This document shows positions 34,571 through 43,037 of a stretch of 64,000 nucleotides of DNA, in pieces. This DNA comes from G038396625 sp038396625 (GTDB taxonomy: Bacteria; Bacillota; Clostridia; Peptostreptococcales; Thermotaleaceae). Within the stretch, counting starts at the first letter, position 1. The number at the start of each line of letters is the position of its first letter. The stretch lies in NCBI GenBank assembly GCA_038396625.1, contig CP121688.1:1736001-1800000 (forward strand), read 5' to 3'. The translations under genes and the position numbers were made by a program. The notes beneath the pieces were generated by a model, which worked only from the letters and a program-made list of their open reading frames with translations, searched no databases and was not told the origin of the DNA.

Positions 34571-35113
34571 TTGTATAATGATGTAGAAAATGTTCTATTT
34601 TCTGAGGAACAGTTAGAAGAAAAAATTAGTCAATTAGGCAAGCAGATCTCAGAGGAATATCAAGATGCAGAACAATTAGTATTAGTAGGTGTACTTAAGG
34701 GAGCAAATGTGTTCATGAGCGATTTAATGCGAAAAATAGATATTCCCGTAACCATTGACTTTATGGCTGTATCAAGCTATGGCTTATCTACAACAAGTTC
34801 AGGAGTAGTGAAGATTATCAAAGATTTAGATCATAGCATAGAAGATAAGCATGTAATCATTGTAGAAGATATTATTGATACAGGACTTACATTACATTAT
34901 ATATGTGAAAATCTATTATCTAGAAAGCCTAAGAGTTTAAAAATATGTACACTATTAGATAAACCAGAGAGAAGAAAAGTAGAAATGAAGGTTGATTATA
35001 AAGGTTTTGATATACCTGATGAATTTATCATCGGATATGGTATTGATTATGCTGAAAAATATAGAAACTTGCCTTTTGTGGGTACTTTAAAAAGAGAAAT
35101 TTATGAAAAATAA
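34571..35113 (+). CDS. hpt: Hypoxanthine phosphoribosyltransferase
   Basis: A 180-residue purine salvage enzyme that makes IMP (and GMP) from hypoxanthine (or guanine) and PRPP. The PRPP-binding motif is VIIVEDIIDTGLTL at about residues 92-105; VLKGANVFMSDLM and the FIIGYGIDYAEKYRNLP tail are also diagnostic. The start is TTG at 34571, five bases after AGGTGA; the in-frame ATG at 34553 lies upstream of the ribosome site. A strong terminator follows at 35207. Confidence 0.96.
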   Translation: MYNDVENVLFSEEQLEEKISQLGKQISEEYQDAEQLVLVGVLKGANVFMSDLMRKIDIPVTIDFMAVSSYGLSTTSSGVVKIIKDLDHSIEDKHVIIVEDIIDTGLTLHYICENLLSRKPKSLKICTLLDKPERRKVEMKVDYKGFDIPDEFIIGYGIDYAEKYRNLPFVGTLKREIYEK

Positions 35114-35206
35114 TCAAATCTATTTTTGCAGTCTATTGAACGAAGAAATGATACAGCTTAAATCTTATAAAACATGTATTTTTACAATAAAATAGCTAAA
35201 TTTTGC

Positions 35207-35250
35207 AACAAGAGGAAAATTAAAAAATAAAATTTTCCTCTTGTTTTTTT
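35207..35250 (+). terminator. Intrinsic terminator after hpt
   Basis: Fifteen-pair perfect stem (35207-35221 with 35231-35245), nine-base loop, then TTTTT. Confidence 0.85.
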
Positions 35251-35275
35251 AAAGATATAAAATCTTTTAAAAATA

Positions 35276-35304
35276 TTGATAAAATTTTCAAATCATGCTA
35301 TACT
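35276..35304 (+). promoter_or_regulatory. Sigma-A promoter of the threonine dehydrogenase gene
   Basis: TTGATA at 35276-35281 and TATACT at 35299-35304, exactly 17 bases apart. The predicted transcript starts near 35311, leaving a leader of about 220 bases. Confidence 0.65.
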
Positions 35305-35306
35305 GT

Positions 35307-35319
35307 CCGTATAATACGG
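35307..35319. promoter_or_regulatory. Palindrome at the predicted transcription start (possible operator)
   Basis: CCGTATAATACGG is a perfect 13-base palindrome centred a few bases after the -10 element, where a repressor would block initiation. No regulator is encoded nearby. Confidence 0.4.
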
Positions 35320-35529
35320 TCATATATTGATGGTTCATTGTAATGAAAAAATGTGTATGCTATTTGAAAACTCATAATGAAATCTCTATGAATCTGTATT
35401 TTTACAACATAACACATAAAGCAAAACAGATGTGGCATAGATTGTTGTTGACTTCTATCTCGAAAAAATGTACGCATATTAGATACAAATGTTTTGAAAC
35501 AGATTACTATTAATGACAAGGAGGTATAC
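35320..35529 (+). other. Long untranslated leader of the threonine dehydrogenase gene
   Basis: About 210 bases between the predicted start point and the ATG hold no open frame with a ribosome site and no terminator-like hairpin. I could not match it to a glycine riboswitch, T-box or other known leader by eye. A possible internal promoter cannot be excluded. Confidence 0.35.
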
Positions 35530-36486
35530 ATGATGAAAAAAATATTGGTTACAGGATCACTAGGTCAAATTGGTTCGGAATTAGTGGTGAAAATGAGGGA
35601 GATATATGGGGCAAATAATGTTATAGCTACAGATATCAAAAAACCACAAGAACATTTAGTAGTACAATCAGGTCCCTTTGAAGTCCTTGATGTAACAAAT
35701 GCAGAAAAAATGTATGAAATTGGAAAAAAATACAAAGTAGACACTGTGATCCATTTGGCAGCTTTATTGTCGGCTGTTGCAGAAGCTAAGCCCCTTATTG
35801 CTTGGAATATTAATATGGGTGGACTTGTGAATGCTTTAGAAATTGCAAGAGAATTAGAGTGCCAGTTCTTTACGCCAAGTTCAATTGGCGCCTTTGGACC
35901 GTCAACACCTAAAGATCATACACCTCAGGACACCATTCAGAGACCAACTACTATGTATGGCGTAAATAAGGTGTCGGGAGAATTATTATGTGATTATTAC
36001 TATTATAAGTTTGGTGTGGATACAAGAGGAGTGCGTTTTCCAGGTCTGATCTCTTATGTTACGCCTCCAGGAGGAGGAACAACAGATTATGCCGTTGATA
36101 TTTACTATGAAGCGCTAAAATCTGGTAAATACACTAGCTACATAAACAAAGGAACATACATGGATATGATGTACATGCCTGATGCGTTAAATGCAATCAT
36201 TCAATTAATGGAGGCTGATTCTTCTAAACTTAAGCACAGAAATGCATTTAATATTACTGCGATGAGCTTTGAACCTGAAGAAATTGCTTCAGAAATCAGA
36301 AAGCACATTCCTACATTCAAAATGGACTATGATGTAGACCCGGTAAGACAAGCAATCGCTGAAAGTTGGCCAAATTCAATTGATGCCACGGCTGCAATAG
36401 AAGAATGGGGCTTTAAGACTGAATATAATTTAAGAAAGATGACTATAGATATGCTTGGCAAGCTGAGAGAAAAAGAGATTGCATAA
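35530..36486 (+). CDS. L-threonine 3-dehydrogenase, short-chain (epimerase-like) type
   Basis: A 318-residue NAD-dependent enzyme of the extended SDR family. The nucleotide motif is GSLGQIGSELV near residue 9, and the catalytic pair is in MYGVNKVSGE (Tyr about 144, Lys about 148). FTPSSIGAFGPSTP and RFPGLISYVTPPGGGTTDY match SDR-type threonine dehydrogenases, which oxidise threonine to 2-amino-3-ketobutyrate. Usually glycine C-acetyltransferase (Kbl) is encoded alongside; it is absent here. A generic UDP-sugar epimerase is the alternative but lacks the PPGGGTTDY loop. ATG codons at 35530 and 35533 follow AAGGAGGT. Confidence 0.85.
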   Translation: MMKKILVTGSLGQIGSELVVKMREIYGANNVIATDIKKPQEHLVVQSGPFEVLDVTNAEKMYEIGKKYKVDTVIHLAALLSAVAEAKPLIAWNINMGGLVNALEIARELECQFFTPSSIGAFGPSTPKDHTPQDTIQRPTTMYGVNKVSGELLCDYYYYKFGVDTRGVRFPGLISYVTPPGGGTTDYAVDIYYEALKSGKYTSYINKGTYMDMMYMPDALNAIIQLMEADSSKLKHRNAFNITAMSFEPEEIASEIRKHIPTFKMDYDVDPVRQAIAESWPNSIDATAAIEEWGFKTEYNLRKMTIDMLGKLREKEIA

Positions 36487-36655
36487 TCGCTAGATAGATT
36501 TATCTAAAAGGCATGTACAAAACATTGATCCAATTAGGGTGAAAGATATGTGAATAAAGTTTTTCCCTATTTTCCCCATTTAAAGAATAAAAAAATTCAT
36601 ACATTCCTATACTAATAGAGAAATATATTGATCTTGTATAGGAGTGATAAATGAT

Positions 36656-36832
36656 ATGATCGCACAAACTCAAAACTTTGAAACCATTAAGGAAAAATTT
36701 AGAAATGCAGATGTAGATGAAAAAATAAGGATCTATACGACAACACAAGGATTAACGGTAGAACAGTTCAAAGAATTATTGCGAATGTTCCCTATTCAAT
36801 ATCTAGATAAGTTAGAAAGAGCAATGGCTTAA
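36656..36832 (+). CDS. 58-residue protein of unknown function
   Basis: A small soluble protein of three predicted helices with QNFETIKEKFRNADVDEKIR and VEQFKELLRMFPIQYLDKLE. The ATG at 36656 is about nine bases after AGGAGTGA, and a strong terminator follows, so expression is likely. I do not recognise the family. The preceding 170 bases hold no other gene. Confidence 0.65.
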   Translation: MIAQTQNFETIKEKFRNADVDEKIRIYTTTQGLTVEQFKELLRMFPIQYLDKLERAMA

Positions 36833-36868
36833 GGTATAAGTGATAATTGAATCACGGTAAAGCAAAAC

Positions 36869-36920
36869 AAGATCACTTAAAAGAAAAATGTGATAAATAA
36901 TCTTTTAAGTGATCTTTTTC
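36869..36920 (+). terminator. Intrinsic terminator
   Basis: Sixteen-pair perfect stem, AAGATCACTTAAAAGA with TCTTTTAAGTGATCTT, a 16-base loop and TTTC. Confidence 0.8.
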
Positions 36921-36989
36921 TGTTGATTTACGTATATTAGACAAAATAATGAGCACTATAAATGAAGAAAGTTAAAGGAGGTAGATAGC

Positions 36990-37247
36990 ATGGAGAAGGT
37001 AATAGCCGTACAAACAGGGTTAGACCATATTACAAAGCGATTAAAGGGTAAAGGATATTTGGTAACGGATATGAATGAAACTGATAGACCCATTGATGCT
37101 ATTATATATTCAGAAAGTGCGGGTTATCAAAATCCTCCTTCTATCAAAGCTGTAGAGATCCCTTCCAACAATCAATTTGTCGTTATGCTCAATGCAGATG
37201 AGTTAGATGAGGAAGAGATTTTAAATAGAATTGATTCTATGAGATAA
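36990..37247 (+). CDS. UPF0180 (YkuS-like) small protein
   Basis: An 85-residue protein resembling the UPF0180/YkuS family: an N-terminal VQTGLDHITKRLKGKGYLVTD, a central stretch with an NTP-like DAIIYSES, and an acidic end LDEEEILNRID. Function unknown. A strong GGAGGT precedes the ATG. The family match rests on overall pattern and length. Confidence 0.6.
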   Translation: MEKVIAVQTGLDHITKRLKGKGYLVTDMNETDRPIDAIIYSESAGYQNPPSIKAVEIPSNNQFVVMLNADELDEEEILNRIDSMR

Positions 37248-37322
37248 AAAATGTTTAACAGAGAAATAGTGGGATATATATAACAATAGAACTGTTGAAT
37301 ATTTTGAGGAAGGATGATGAAA

Positions 37323-37664
37323 ATGAAATTATTTAAATGTCAGGTATGTAATTATATTCATACTGGTGATGATGCACCAGATAAGTGTCCTAAATGTGGA
37401 GCACCTAAAGAAAAATTTGTTGCTTTAAGCGAAGAAGATACGACAAAAGTTGTTCGTTCAGAGTTTTCAAACGGATTACATATGGAGCTTTATAATGTAC
37501 TTCAAGAGGTTGAAGATATTGCAGAAGCTGGAATAGAAGATGATCTTGATCCTGGATGTGTTGCAATATTTAATAAAGCGAAAGAACAAGCAGTATTTTT
37601 AAGAAAAATGATTACTGCAGAGCTTGAAATTCATATGAAAAAAGGTAAATGGGGAGCAGAATAA
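37323..37664 (+). CDS. Rubredoxin-like zinc/iron ribbon protein
   Basis: A 113-residue protein with an N-terminal rubredoxin-like domain, FKCQVCNYIHTGDDAPDKCP followed by KCG, giving two CxxC pairs that bind one metal. The remaining 75 residues are helical (LHMELYNVLQEVEDIAEAG) and do not carry the rubrerythrin diiron ligands, so this is not a full rubrerythrin. It probably takes part in electron transfer or oxidative-stress chemistry. The ATG at 37323 is best spaced from GAGGAAGG; ATGs at 37314 and 37317 are alternatives. Confidence 0.8.
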   Translation: MKLFKCQVCNYIHTGDDAPDKCPKCGAPKEKFVALSEEDTTKVVRSEFSNGLHMELYNVLQEVEDIAEAGIEDDLDPGCVAIFNKAKEQAVFLRKMITAELEIHMKKGKWGAE

Positions 37665-37670
37665 TGGGAG

Positions 37671-37696
37671 AGAGCACAGTAAGTGCTCTTTTTTAT
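37671..37696 (+). terminator. Intrinsic terminator
   Basis: AGAGCAC pairs with GTGCTCT around AGTAA, followed by TTTTTATATTT. It begins seven bases after the stop codon. Confidence 0.8.
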
Positions 37697-37894
37697 ATTT
37701 GGTAGAAAGAAATTATTAAGCTTGAATATATATTGAAGAGCAGGGAAGAATTTAAATAATTTCATGGTCTTTATGTATTTTGGGGTTAGCAATAATAAAA
37801 AAATATAGTAATATAAAAAAGAAGATTTAAAATCTCTATGTTATGCATAGACAATTAAGCTAAAAGACGAAATTTTGTATGGGAGGATATACAA

Positions 37895-38470
37895 TTGAAA
37901 GCATTGGTCATTTTGGGAAGTCCTAGAGTAAAGATGAATACAGATACATTGCTAGATGAAGTAATAAGAGGGATGGAGCAAAATAAAGTTTCTGTTGAAA
38001 AAATTGAATTGGGAAAACGAAATATACATCCGTGTATAGCATGTGGGGCTTGTGAAAAAACAGGGACTTGTTTTATAAAGGATGATATGAAAGAAATGTA
38101 TCAAAAATTTAATGAAGCGGATATCATTATTATTGGATCTCCTTTATATTTCAACTCCGTAAGTGCTATCACAAAAACCATGATTGACAGATGCCAGGCT
38201 TTTTGGTCAAGTAAATATGTTTTAAACAAATCTTCTATTGATAAAACGAAAAAAAGAAGAGGGCTATTTGTATGTGTTGCTGGGGCAAAACAGTCAGAAA
38301 ATGGATTTATTGGGGCAACAATCGTGATGGAGTTATTCTTTAAAGCGATAAATGCCAAATATGAAGAAAATATTTTAATAGATAATACAGATAAAACCTT
38401 TGTAAAAAATAGAAGAGAGATACTAGCCAAAGCTTTTGAGGCAGGGAAAAAAATATCTTCTACACTTTAA
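37895..38470 (+). CDS. Iron-sulfur flavodoxin-fold reductase
   Basis: A 191-residue NADPH-dependent FMN reductase/flavodoxin-family protein. The FMN phosphate site is LGSPRVKMNTDTLLDEV, and a compact cysteine motif, CIACGACEKTGTC (residues about 48-60), matches iron-sulfur flavoproteins of anaerobes that bind a 4Fe-4S cluster. DADIIIIGSPLYFNSV-type and a C-terminal helix complete the fold. Physiological partner unknown; these proteins usually shuttle electrons from ferredoxin. TTG start after GGGAGGAT. Confidence 0.85.
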   Translation: MKALVILGSPRVKMNTDTLLDEVIRGMEQNKVSVEKIELGKRNIHPCIACGACEKTGTCFIKDDMKEMYQKFNEADIIIIGSPLYFNSVSAITKTMIDRCQAFWSSKYVLNKSSIDKTKKRRGLFVCVAGAKQSENGFIGATIVMELFFKAINAKYEENILIDNTDKTFVKNRREILAKAFEAGKKISSTL

Positions 38471-38483
38471 TAATATTTTTTTA

Positions 38484-38512
38484 TTGATTTTTTCATATCC
38501 TAGATATATAAT
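38484..38512 (+). promoter_or_regulatory. Sigma-A promoter of pduL-deoC
   Basis: TTGATT and TATAAT are exactly 17 bases apart, about 115 bases before pduL. The leader contains the hairpin at 38560. Confidence 0.65.
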
Positions 38513-38559
38513 GGAGGCGTATTGTATACACAGAAGTTTTCTTGTAAAATTTATTTTGC

Positions 38560-38584
38560 ATCCTCCTAAGGAGGATTTTATTTA
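38560..38584 (+). terminator. Leader hairpin upstream of pduL, possible attenuator
   Basis: ATCCTCC pairs with GGAGGAT across a TAA loop, followed by TTTATTTA. It lies between a good promoter and the pduL ribosome site, so it would act on pduL-deoC unless transcription starts downstream. The U tract is short. Confidence 0.5.
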
Positions 38585-38625
38585 GAGACAACAATGAAAA
38601 TTTAAATAAAGAGGAGAGTGTTGTT

Positions 38626-39201
38626 ATGGCAAATAATTTAGTTACCGTTGGGTTATCGAACAAACATATCCATTTAAGTAAAGAACATATTGAAATTTTA
38701 TTTGGTGAAGGCTATGAATTGACAAAGATTAAGGATCTAGGACAGCCAGGACAGTATGCAGCTGATGAAAAAGTGGATGTTGTTGGACCAAAAGGAACAA
38801 TAAAAGGTATAAGAGTTTTAGGACCTGCAAGAAGTGCAACACAAGTAGAAATAGCTTTTGCAGATGGATTCGTTTTAGGCGTGAAGCCTCCAGTTAGGGA
38901 TTCTGGAGATTTAGATGGAAGTCCAGGGGTAAAAATTGTTGGACCAAAGGGTGAGGTAACAATTGATAAAGGTGTTATTGCAGCAGCTAGACATATTCAC
39001 ATGCATACCTCAGATGCAGAAAAATTTGAAGTAGTAGATAAAGATTTAGTACGTGTAAGAGTAGGAGGCAAAAGAGGGTTAGTATTTGAAAATGTATTAG
39101 TAAGAGTTAGTCCAAGCTATGCTCTTGAAATGCATGTAGACATAGAAGAAGGAAATGCTGCAGGATTAAAAAATGGCGATGAAGTTGAGGTATTGAAATA
39201 A
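38626..39201 (+). CDS. pduL: Phosphate propanoyltransferase (PduL-type phosphotransacylase)
   Basis: A 191-residue zinc-dependent phosphotransacylase that interconverts acyl-CoA and acyl-phosphate. Zinc ligands appear in LSNKHIHLS near residue 13 and ARHIHMH near residue 125, and PPVRDSGDLDGSPG is a family signature. It lacks the N-terminal targeting extension of microcompartment-associated PduL, so it is probably a free cytoplasmic enzyme, substituting for or adding to Pta. deoC follows 17 bases later, so the two are co-transcribed; acetaldehyde from DeoC could feed acetyl-CoA, then acetyl-phosphate, if an aldehyde dehydrogenase is present elsewhere. Confidence 0.93.
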   Translation: MANNLVTVGLSNKHIHLSKEHIEILFGEGYELTKIKDLGQPGQYAADEKVDVVGPKGTIKGIRVLGPARSATQVEIAFADGFVLGVKPPVRDSGDLDGSPGVKIVGPKGEVTIDKGVIAAARHIHMHTSDAEKFEVVDKDLVRVRVGGKRGLVFENVLVRVSPSYALEMHVDIEEGNAAGLKNGDEVEVLK

Positions 39202-39218
39202 ATTGGAGGACTCCATTT

Positions 39219-39887
39219 ATGAATATTTCTAAATATATTGATCATACAATCTTAAAACCAGAAGTGCAGAAGAGAGATGTTATACAAATCTGTTCCGAAG
39301 CAAAACAGTATGGTTTTTATTCTGTTTGTGTTAATTCTTACTATGTCCCTTTAGTAAAAGATCAGCTAAGAGGAACAGATGTTAAGATTACAGCTGTAGT
39401 TGGATTTCCATTAGGTGCTATGGATACAAAAGCCAAAGCGTATGAGGCGCAGATTGCTGTAGAAAATGGTGCGAATGAGATTGATATGGTTATAAACATT
39501 GGCGCATTAAAAGATAAAGACTATGATTATGTAAGAAATGATATTCACAGTATTGTGTCGACATTAAAAAATAAAGCTTTATTAAAAGTGATCATTGAAA
39601 CCTCCTTACTTACAGAAGAAGAAAAAATAAAAGCTTGTGAGTTAGCAGTAGAGGCAGGAGCTGATTTTGTAAAAACATCTACAGGCTTTGCTAATGCAGG
39701 TGCAATAGAAGAAGATGTCAAACTTATGAGAAAAGTTGTTGGAGATCACATTGGAGTAAAAGCTTCTGGGGGCATAAGAAATTTAGAAACTGCCTTAAAC
39801 ATGATAGCAGCAGGTGCTACGAGATTAGGAGCTAGTGCATCCGTAGCGATTGTTGAAGGAACGGAGAATGTAAATAAAGATTATTAG
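39219..39887 (+). CDS. deoC: Deoxyribose-phosphate aldolase
   Basis: A 222-residue class I aldolase splitting 2-deoxyribose 5-phosphate into glyceraldehyde 3-phosphate and acetaldehyde. The Schiff-base Lys lies in DFVKTSTGFANAGA, with the second lysine in GVKASGGIRN; KVIIETSLLT is also conserved. The length is typical of the short DeoC form. GGAGGACT precedes the ATG. It is the second gene of the pduL-deoC pair and is closed by a terminator. Confidence 0.97.
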   Translation: MNISKYIDHTILKPEVQKRDVIQICSEAKQYGFYSVCVNSYYVPLVKDQLRGTDVKITAVVGFPLGAMDTKAKAYEAQIAVENGANEIDMVINIGALKDKDYDYVRNDIHSIVSTLKNKALLKVIIETSLLTEEEKIKACELAVEAGADFVKTSTGFANAGAIEEDVKLMRKVVGDHIGVKASGGIRNLETALNMIAAGATRLGASASVAIVEGTENVNKDY

Positions 39888-39917
39888 AAGAATGGTGCAC
39901 AAAGCCATTCTTTTTTT
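39888..39917 (+). terminator. Terminator of pduL-deoC
   Basis: AAGAATGG pairs with CCATTCTT, followed by TTTTT. Confidence 0.75.
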
Positions 39918-39984
39918 AAACATCGTAAGAGAAAATCAAAATAGAGTAACGAGTGTATAAAAGTGGATTGAGGGTTATAGAGAG

Positions 39985-41205
39985 ATGAGGAAGAAAACTA
40001 TATTATTTGTTATGATCATCATATTAACAAATGTTTATGGGATATGTGCAGCAGAAAGAAAAAATCAAAATATTAGTATATCCATCATGGGAGATGTTTT
40101 GCTTACTCGTGGCGTTGGAAAAATGATAGAAGTCCATGGTGTAGATTATCCGTGGAAATATGTAAGTCATATACTGAATAAGCAGGATTTGGCATTAATA
40201 AACTTAGAAACTTCTATAGGAATGAGCGGCAAGGCTATGATTGATAAGGAATATACCTTTCAATCAAGCCCAGAAACATTAAAGGGAGTAGTGTCTGCAG
40301 GGATAGATGGGGTGGCTATTGCGAACAATCACATTCTCGATTATGGACAGGATGGTTTTATCGAAACCTTGAAAAACCTTAAAAAAATGGGAATAAAGTA
40401 TGCTGGGGGTGGCAGAAATCACGAAGAAGCATTAAAACCAGCCATTTGGGAAGTAAATGGTATGAAGGTAGGATTCTTGGCGTTTTCTAGAGTCATACCC
40501 AATATGAACTGGTATGCTTCAGATGCAAGAGCAGGGATTACGAGTGCATACGATTACTATTTGGATAGTGTTTGTGAAACAATCGATAAAACCAAAAAGG
40601 AAGTAGATTTTCTCATTGTATCTCTACATTGGGGAAAAGAGTTGCAAAGTGATCCAGATAAAAAAGATATCCGTGCAGCAAGACAATTGATTGACAGTGG
40701 AGCAGATTTGATTATGGGTCATCATCCCCATGTATTACAAGGAATTGAGATTTATAAAAACAAGCCTATTGTATATAGCCTTGGAAACTTTGTATTTAAT
40801 GCTAGAGGAAAGCAAAGCAATCAAACAATGATCTTTAATTTGGAGGTCAATAAAAAAGGTATTGCAAAGCTTAATGTTATACCTATTCTTATAAAAGGTG
40901 GTCAACCTAGGATTGCTGAAGGAAAAGAAAAAGAAGAAATTATCCATATGCTAAATCAACGATCAAAAGCATGGAATGTTCAGATTTTATTTAATGGAGA
41001 CATAGAAGGAAACATTGAATACATAAAAGATGAGACACAAGACTCAGAGGAGAACAAAACAGAAGAGAATAAACCTTGTGAAGTGGATGTCCAGGGACAA
41101 AGCAAAAAATCCGCAGGGAAAATAAAACTTTTATGGATAAAGTTTATAGATCCGTTTGTAGAAGGTGTTAGAAAGGTGGCTAATGAAGTCATAACATTTT
41201 TGTAA
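39985..41205 (+). CDS. CapA/PgsA-type exported metallophosphatase-like protein
   Basis: A 406-residue protein with a signal peptide (residues 1-23, CAAERK after it) and a calcineurin-like CapA domain (IMGDVLLTRGVG, NLETS, AIANNHILDYG, LHWGKE, GHHPHVLQG, YSLGNFVF). CapA proteins take part in poly-gamma-glutamate or capsule production, yet many clostridial copies have no such operon. An acidic low-complexity stretch (about residues 350-370) and a basic, hydrophobic C-terminus follow. No capBC genes are adjacent, so the role here is open. Confidence 0.88.
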   Translation: MRKKTILFVMIIILTNVYGICAAERKNQNISISIMGDVLLTRGVGKMIEVHGVDYPWKYVSHILNKQDLALINLETSIGMSGKAMIDKEYTFQSSPETLKGVVSAGIDGVAIANNHILDYGQDGFIETLKNLKKMGIKYAGGGRNHEEALKPAIWEVNGMKVGFLAFSRVIPNMNWYASDARAGITSAYDYYLDSVCETIDKTKKEVDFLIVSLHWGKELQSDPDKKDIRAARQLIDSGADLIMGHHPHVLQGIEIYKNKPIVYSLGNFVFNARGKQSNQTMIFNLEVNKKGIAKLNVIPILIKGGQPRIAEGKEKEEIIHMLNQRSKAWNVQILFNGDIEGNIEYIKDETQDSEENKTEENKPCEVDVQGQSKKSAGKIKLLWIKFIDPFVEGVRKVANEVITFL

Positions 41206-41283
41206 ATGTGTTTGGAAAATAATTGAATAAAGGTATAATTATAAATACGTGAAGAAATATGCTAAAATTATATTTTTAAAGAG

Positions 41284-41350
41284 ATATCCTAAACCACTAC
41301 AGGTTACGAAATAGTTGACTGTAGTAGTTTAGGATATTTTGATATTTTCA
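41284..41350 (+). terminator. Intrinsic terminator after capA-like gene
   Basis: Nineteen-base arms (41284-41302 with 41319-41337) with one mismatch and a 16-base loop, followed by TTTGATATTTT. Confidence 0.7.
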
Positions 41351-41456
41351 GGATAATTTATACATTAATAAGGGTATTTTTAACATTGTTCTAATCAAAA
41401 TAAAACAATTTCATAATATAACAGAGGTAGAATTAAAATAAAGGAGGGAGATCATA

Positions 41457-41981
41457 ATGGATTTATTGGTAAATTGCATCAAAAGAAGTGATGTCTCGAT
41501 ATACTATTTATTTAACAGAAAGATTCACTGCACTTTCTTAGATATACTTATGAGGAATATAACACAGATAGGGTCTACTGTATTTTCAATTGCTTTTCCT
41601 TTTCTATTTTTTCTTTCTGCAAGGCAAGAGGTAAGAAATATTGGAATGGACCTAATATATACCCTAACGATTAGCCAGCTGATTGTTCATTCTATTAAGC
41701 GGTTGGTAAGAAGACCTAGACCTTTCAAAATATTAAAAAATGCTATTGCAGACAATCCTCCAGCTTGTCAGTATTCATTTCCATCGGGTCATACCTGTAC
41801 AGCATTTTCCTTTGCATTGCCTTTAATAAATTATATTCCAGTGCTTACACCAATACTTTTGATAATGGCTATTTTAGTTGGAATTTCAAGAATATATTTA
41901 GGTTTTCATTATCCTACGGACGTATTTATTGGCTGTTTTATCGCATATATGGGTCATATGATTAACCTTAGTATTTTATAA
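41457..41981 (+). CDS. PAP2-family membrane phosphatase
   Basis: A 174-residue integral membrane phosphatase. All three PAP2 motifs are present: KRLVRRPRPF, PSGHT and SRIYLGFHYPTD. Substrates for this family include undecaprenyl pyrophosphate and phosphatidic acid; which applies is unknown. Five or six membrane segments. AAGGAGGGAG lies upstream. It leads a group of envelope genes (glycosyltransferase, phospholipase C-like, UDP-glucose dehydrogenase) of which two are degraded. Confidence 0.9.
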   Translation: MDLLVNCIKRSDVSIYYLFNRKIHCTFLDILMRNITQIGSTVFSIAFPFLFFLSARQEVRNIGMDLIYTLTISQLIVHSIKRLVRRPRPFKILKNAIADNPPACQYSFPSGHTCTAFSFALPLINYIPVLTPILLIMAILVGISRIYLGFHYPTDVFIGCFIAYMGHMINLSIL

Positions 41982-42074
41982 ATGTCTTTTAAATGATGTT
42001 TTACGAATTAGCATCATAACATTGCTTAATAACCTTATGTTTATCATAATTTTGTAAAAATGAGGAGAATAAAT

Positions 42075-42966
42075 ATGAGAATTGCAATATTTACTGATAC
42101 ATTTTTACCAGAGATAAATGGTGTTACCAAAACCCTTGCGAAGATGAAGGAACATATGGATTACAAAGGTATTGAATATAGATTTTTTATACCTGGCAAA
42201 GAAAATAATATCATGGACAATACAATAACTTTTAGTAGCTGTAAATTTTTCCTTTATCCAGAGTGTAAGATTGCAATTCCACGATATAAGAGCATTAAAG
42301 AATCCCTAGATAGATTCAATCCTGATATCATTCATGTTGTTACGCCCTTTTCTATTGGGATCATGGGATTAAAGTACGCGAAAGAAAATCATGTTCCATT
42401 GGTAGCTTCTTATCATACAGATTTTCCTAAATATCTTAAATATTATAATTTACAATTTTTAGAAAATACTTTATGGTACTTTTTTAGATGGTTCCATTCC
42501 CATAGTTATATAAATCTTTGTCCTTCAAAGGATACGAAAGAGGATATGGAAAAGCATGGGTATTGATAATGTTATTTTTACTGGTTATAAATCTGGTATA
42601 GAACTTCAAACCTATTATGCTTCAGCAGATATTTTCACATTCCCATCAAATAGTGAGACTTATGGCAATGTAATTCTTGAAGCTATGGCTTCGGGCCTAC
42701 CAGTAGTATGCCCTTATGCAGGTGGGTTAAGAGAAAATCTAATTGACATGTATAATGGATTAGCTTTTAAAGCTGACAATCCAGATCATATGGCAGAAAA
42801 AATCATAGATTTAATAAAAGATCCGAACCTGAGATGTAGCTTAAAGGAAAATGCCAGAAATTATACTCTTTCAAAAAACTGGGAGAAGATATATACAGAC
42901 CTATTTAAGAAATATAGCATGACTATAGAATATGAAAATAATATAGACAAAAAAATATCTGCATAA
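42075..42966 (+). pseudogene. GT4 glycosyltransferase, internal deletion and frameshift
   Basis: Two open frames in different phases look like the two ends of one GT4 (GT-B) glycosyltransferase. The N-terminal piece, from ATG 42075, has FTDTFLPEINGVTKTLAKM and HVVTPFSIGIMGLKYAKEN and stops at 42566. The C-terminal piece resumes near 42559 with NVIFTGYKSGIELQTYYASADIF-like sequence and has the nucleotide-sugar motif SETYGNVILEAMASGLPVV. Complete relatives have roughly 75-90 more residues between these parts (the linker and first strands of the C-terminal domain), so about 240 bases seem to be deleted, with an out-of-phase junction. The donor-binding motif survives but cannot be joined to the acceptor domain, so I expect no activity. 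Confidence 0.85.
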
Positions 42967-43037
42967 AGATAGTTATAAAAATAGTAGTTTGAAATGTTGG
43001 CGGACAAAATGAAAAATTCTTATGAGGAGATGAATGG

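Noticed and set aside
38565..38576. AAGGAGG in the pduL leader as a ribosome site
   Set aside because: No start codon follows at a usable distance and the bases are paired in a hairpin; the pduL ribosome site is the later GAGGAG.
42556..42966. Second glycosyltransferase fragment as a separate small gene
   Set aside because: It lacks a ribosome site and an acceptor domain, begins exactly where the first fragment ends, and fits the C-terminal half of one GT4 enzyme.
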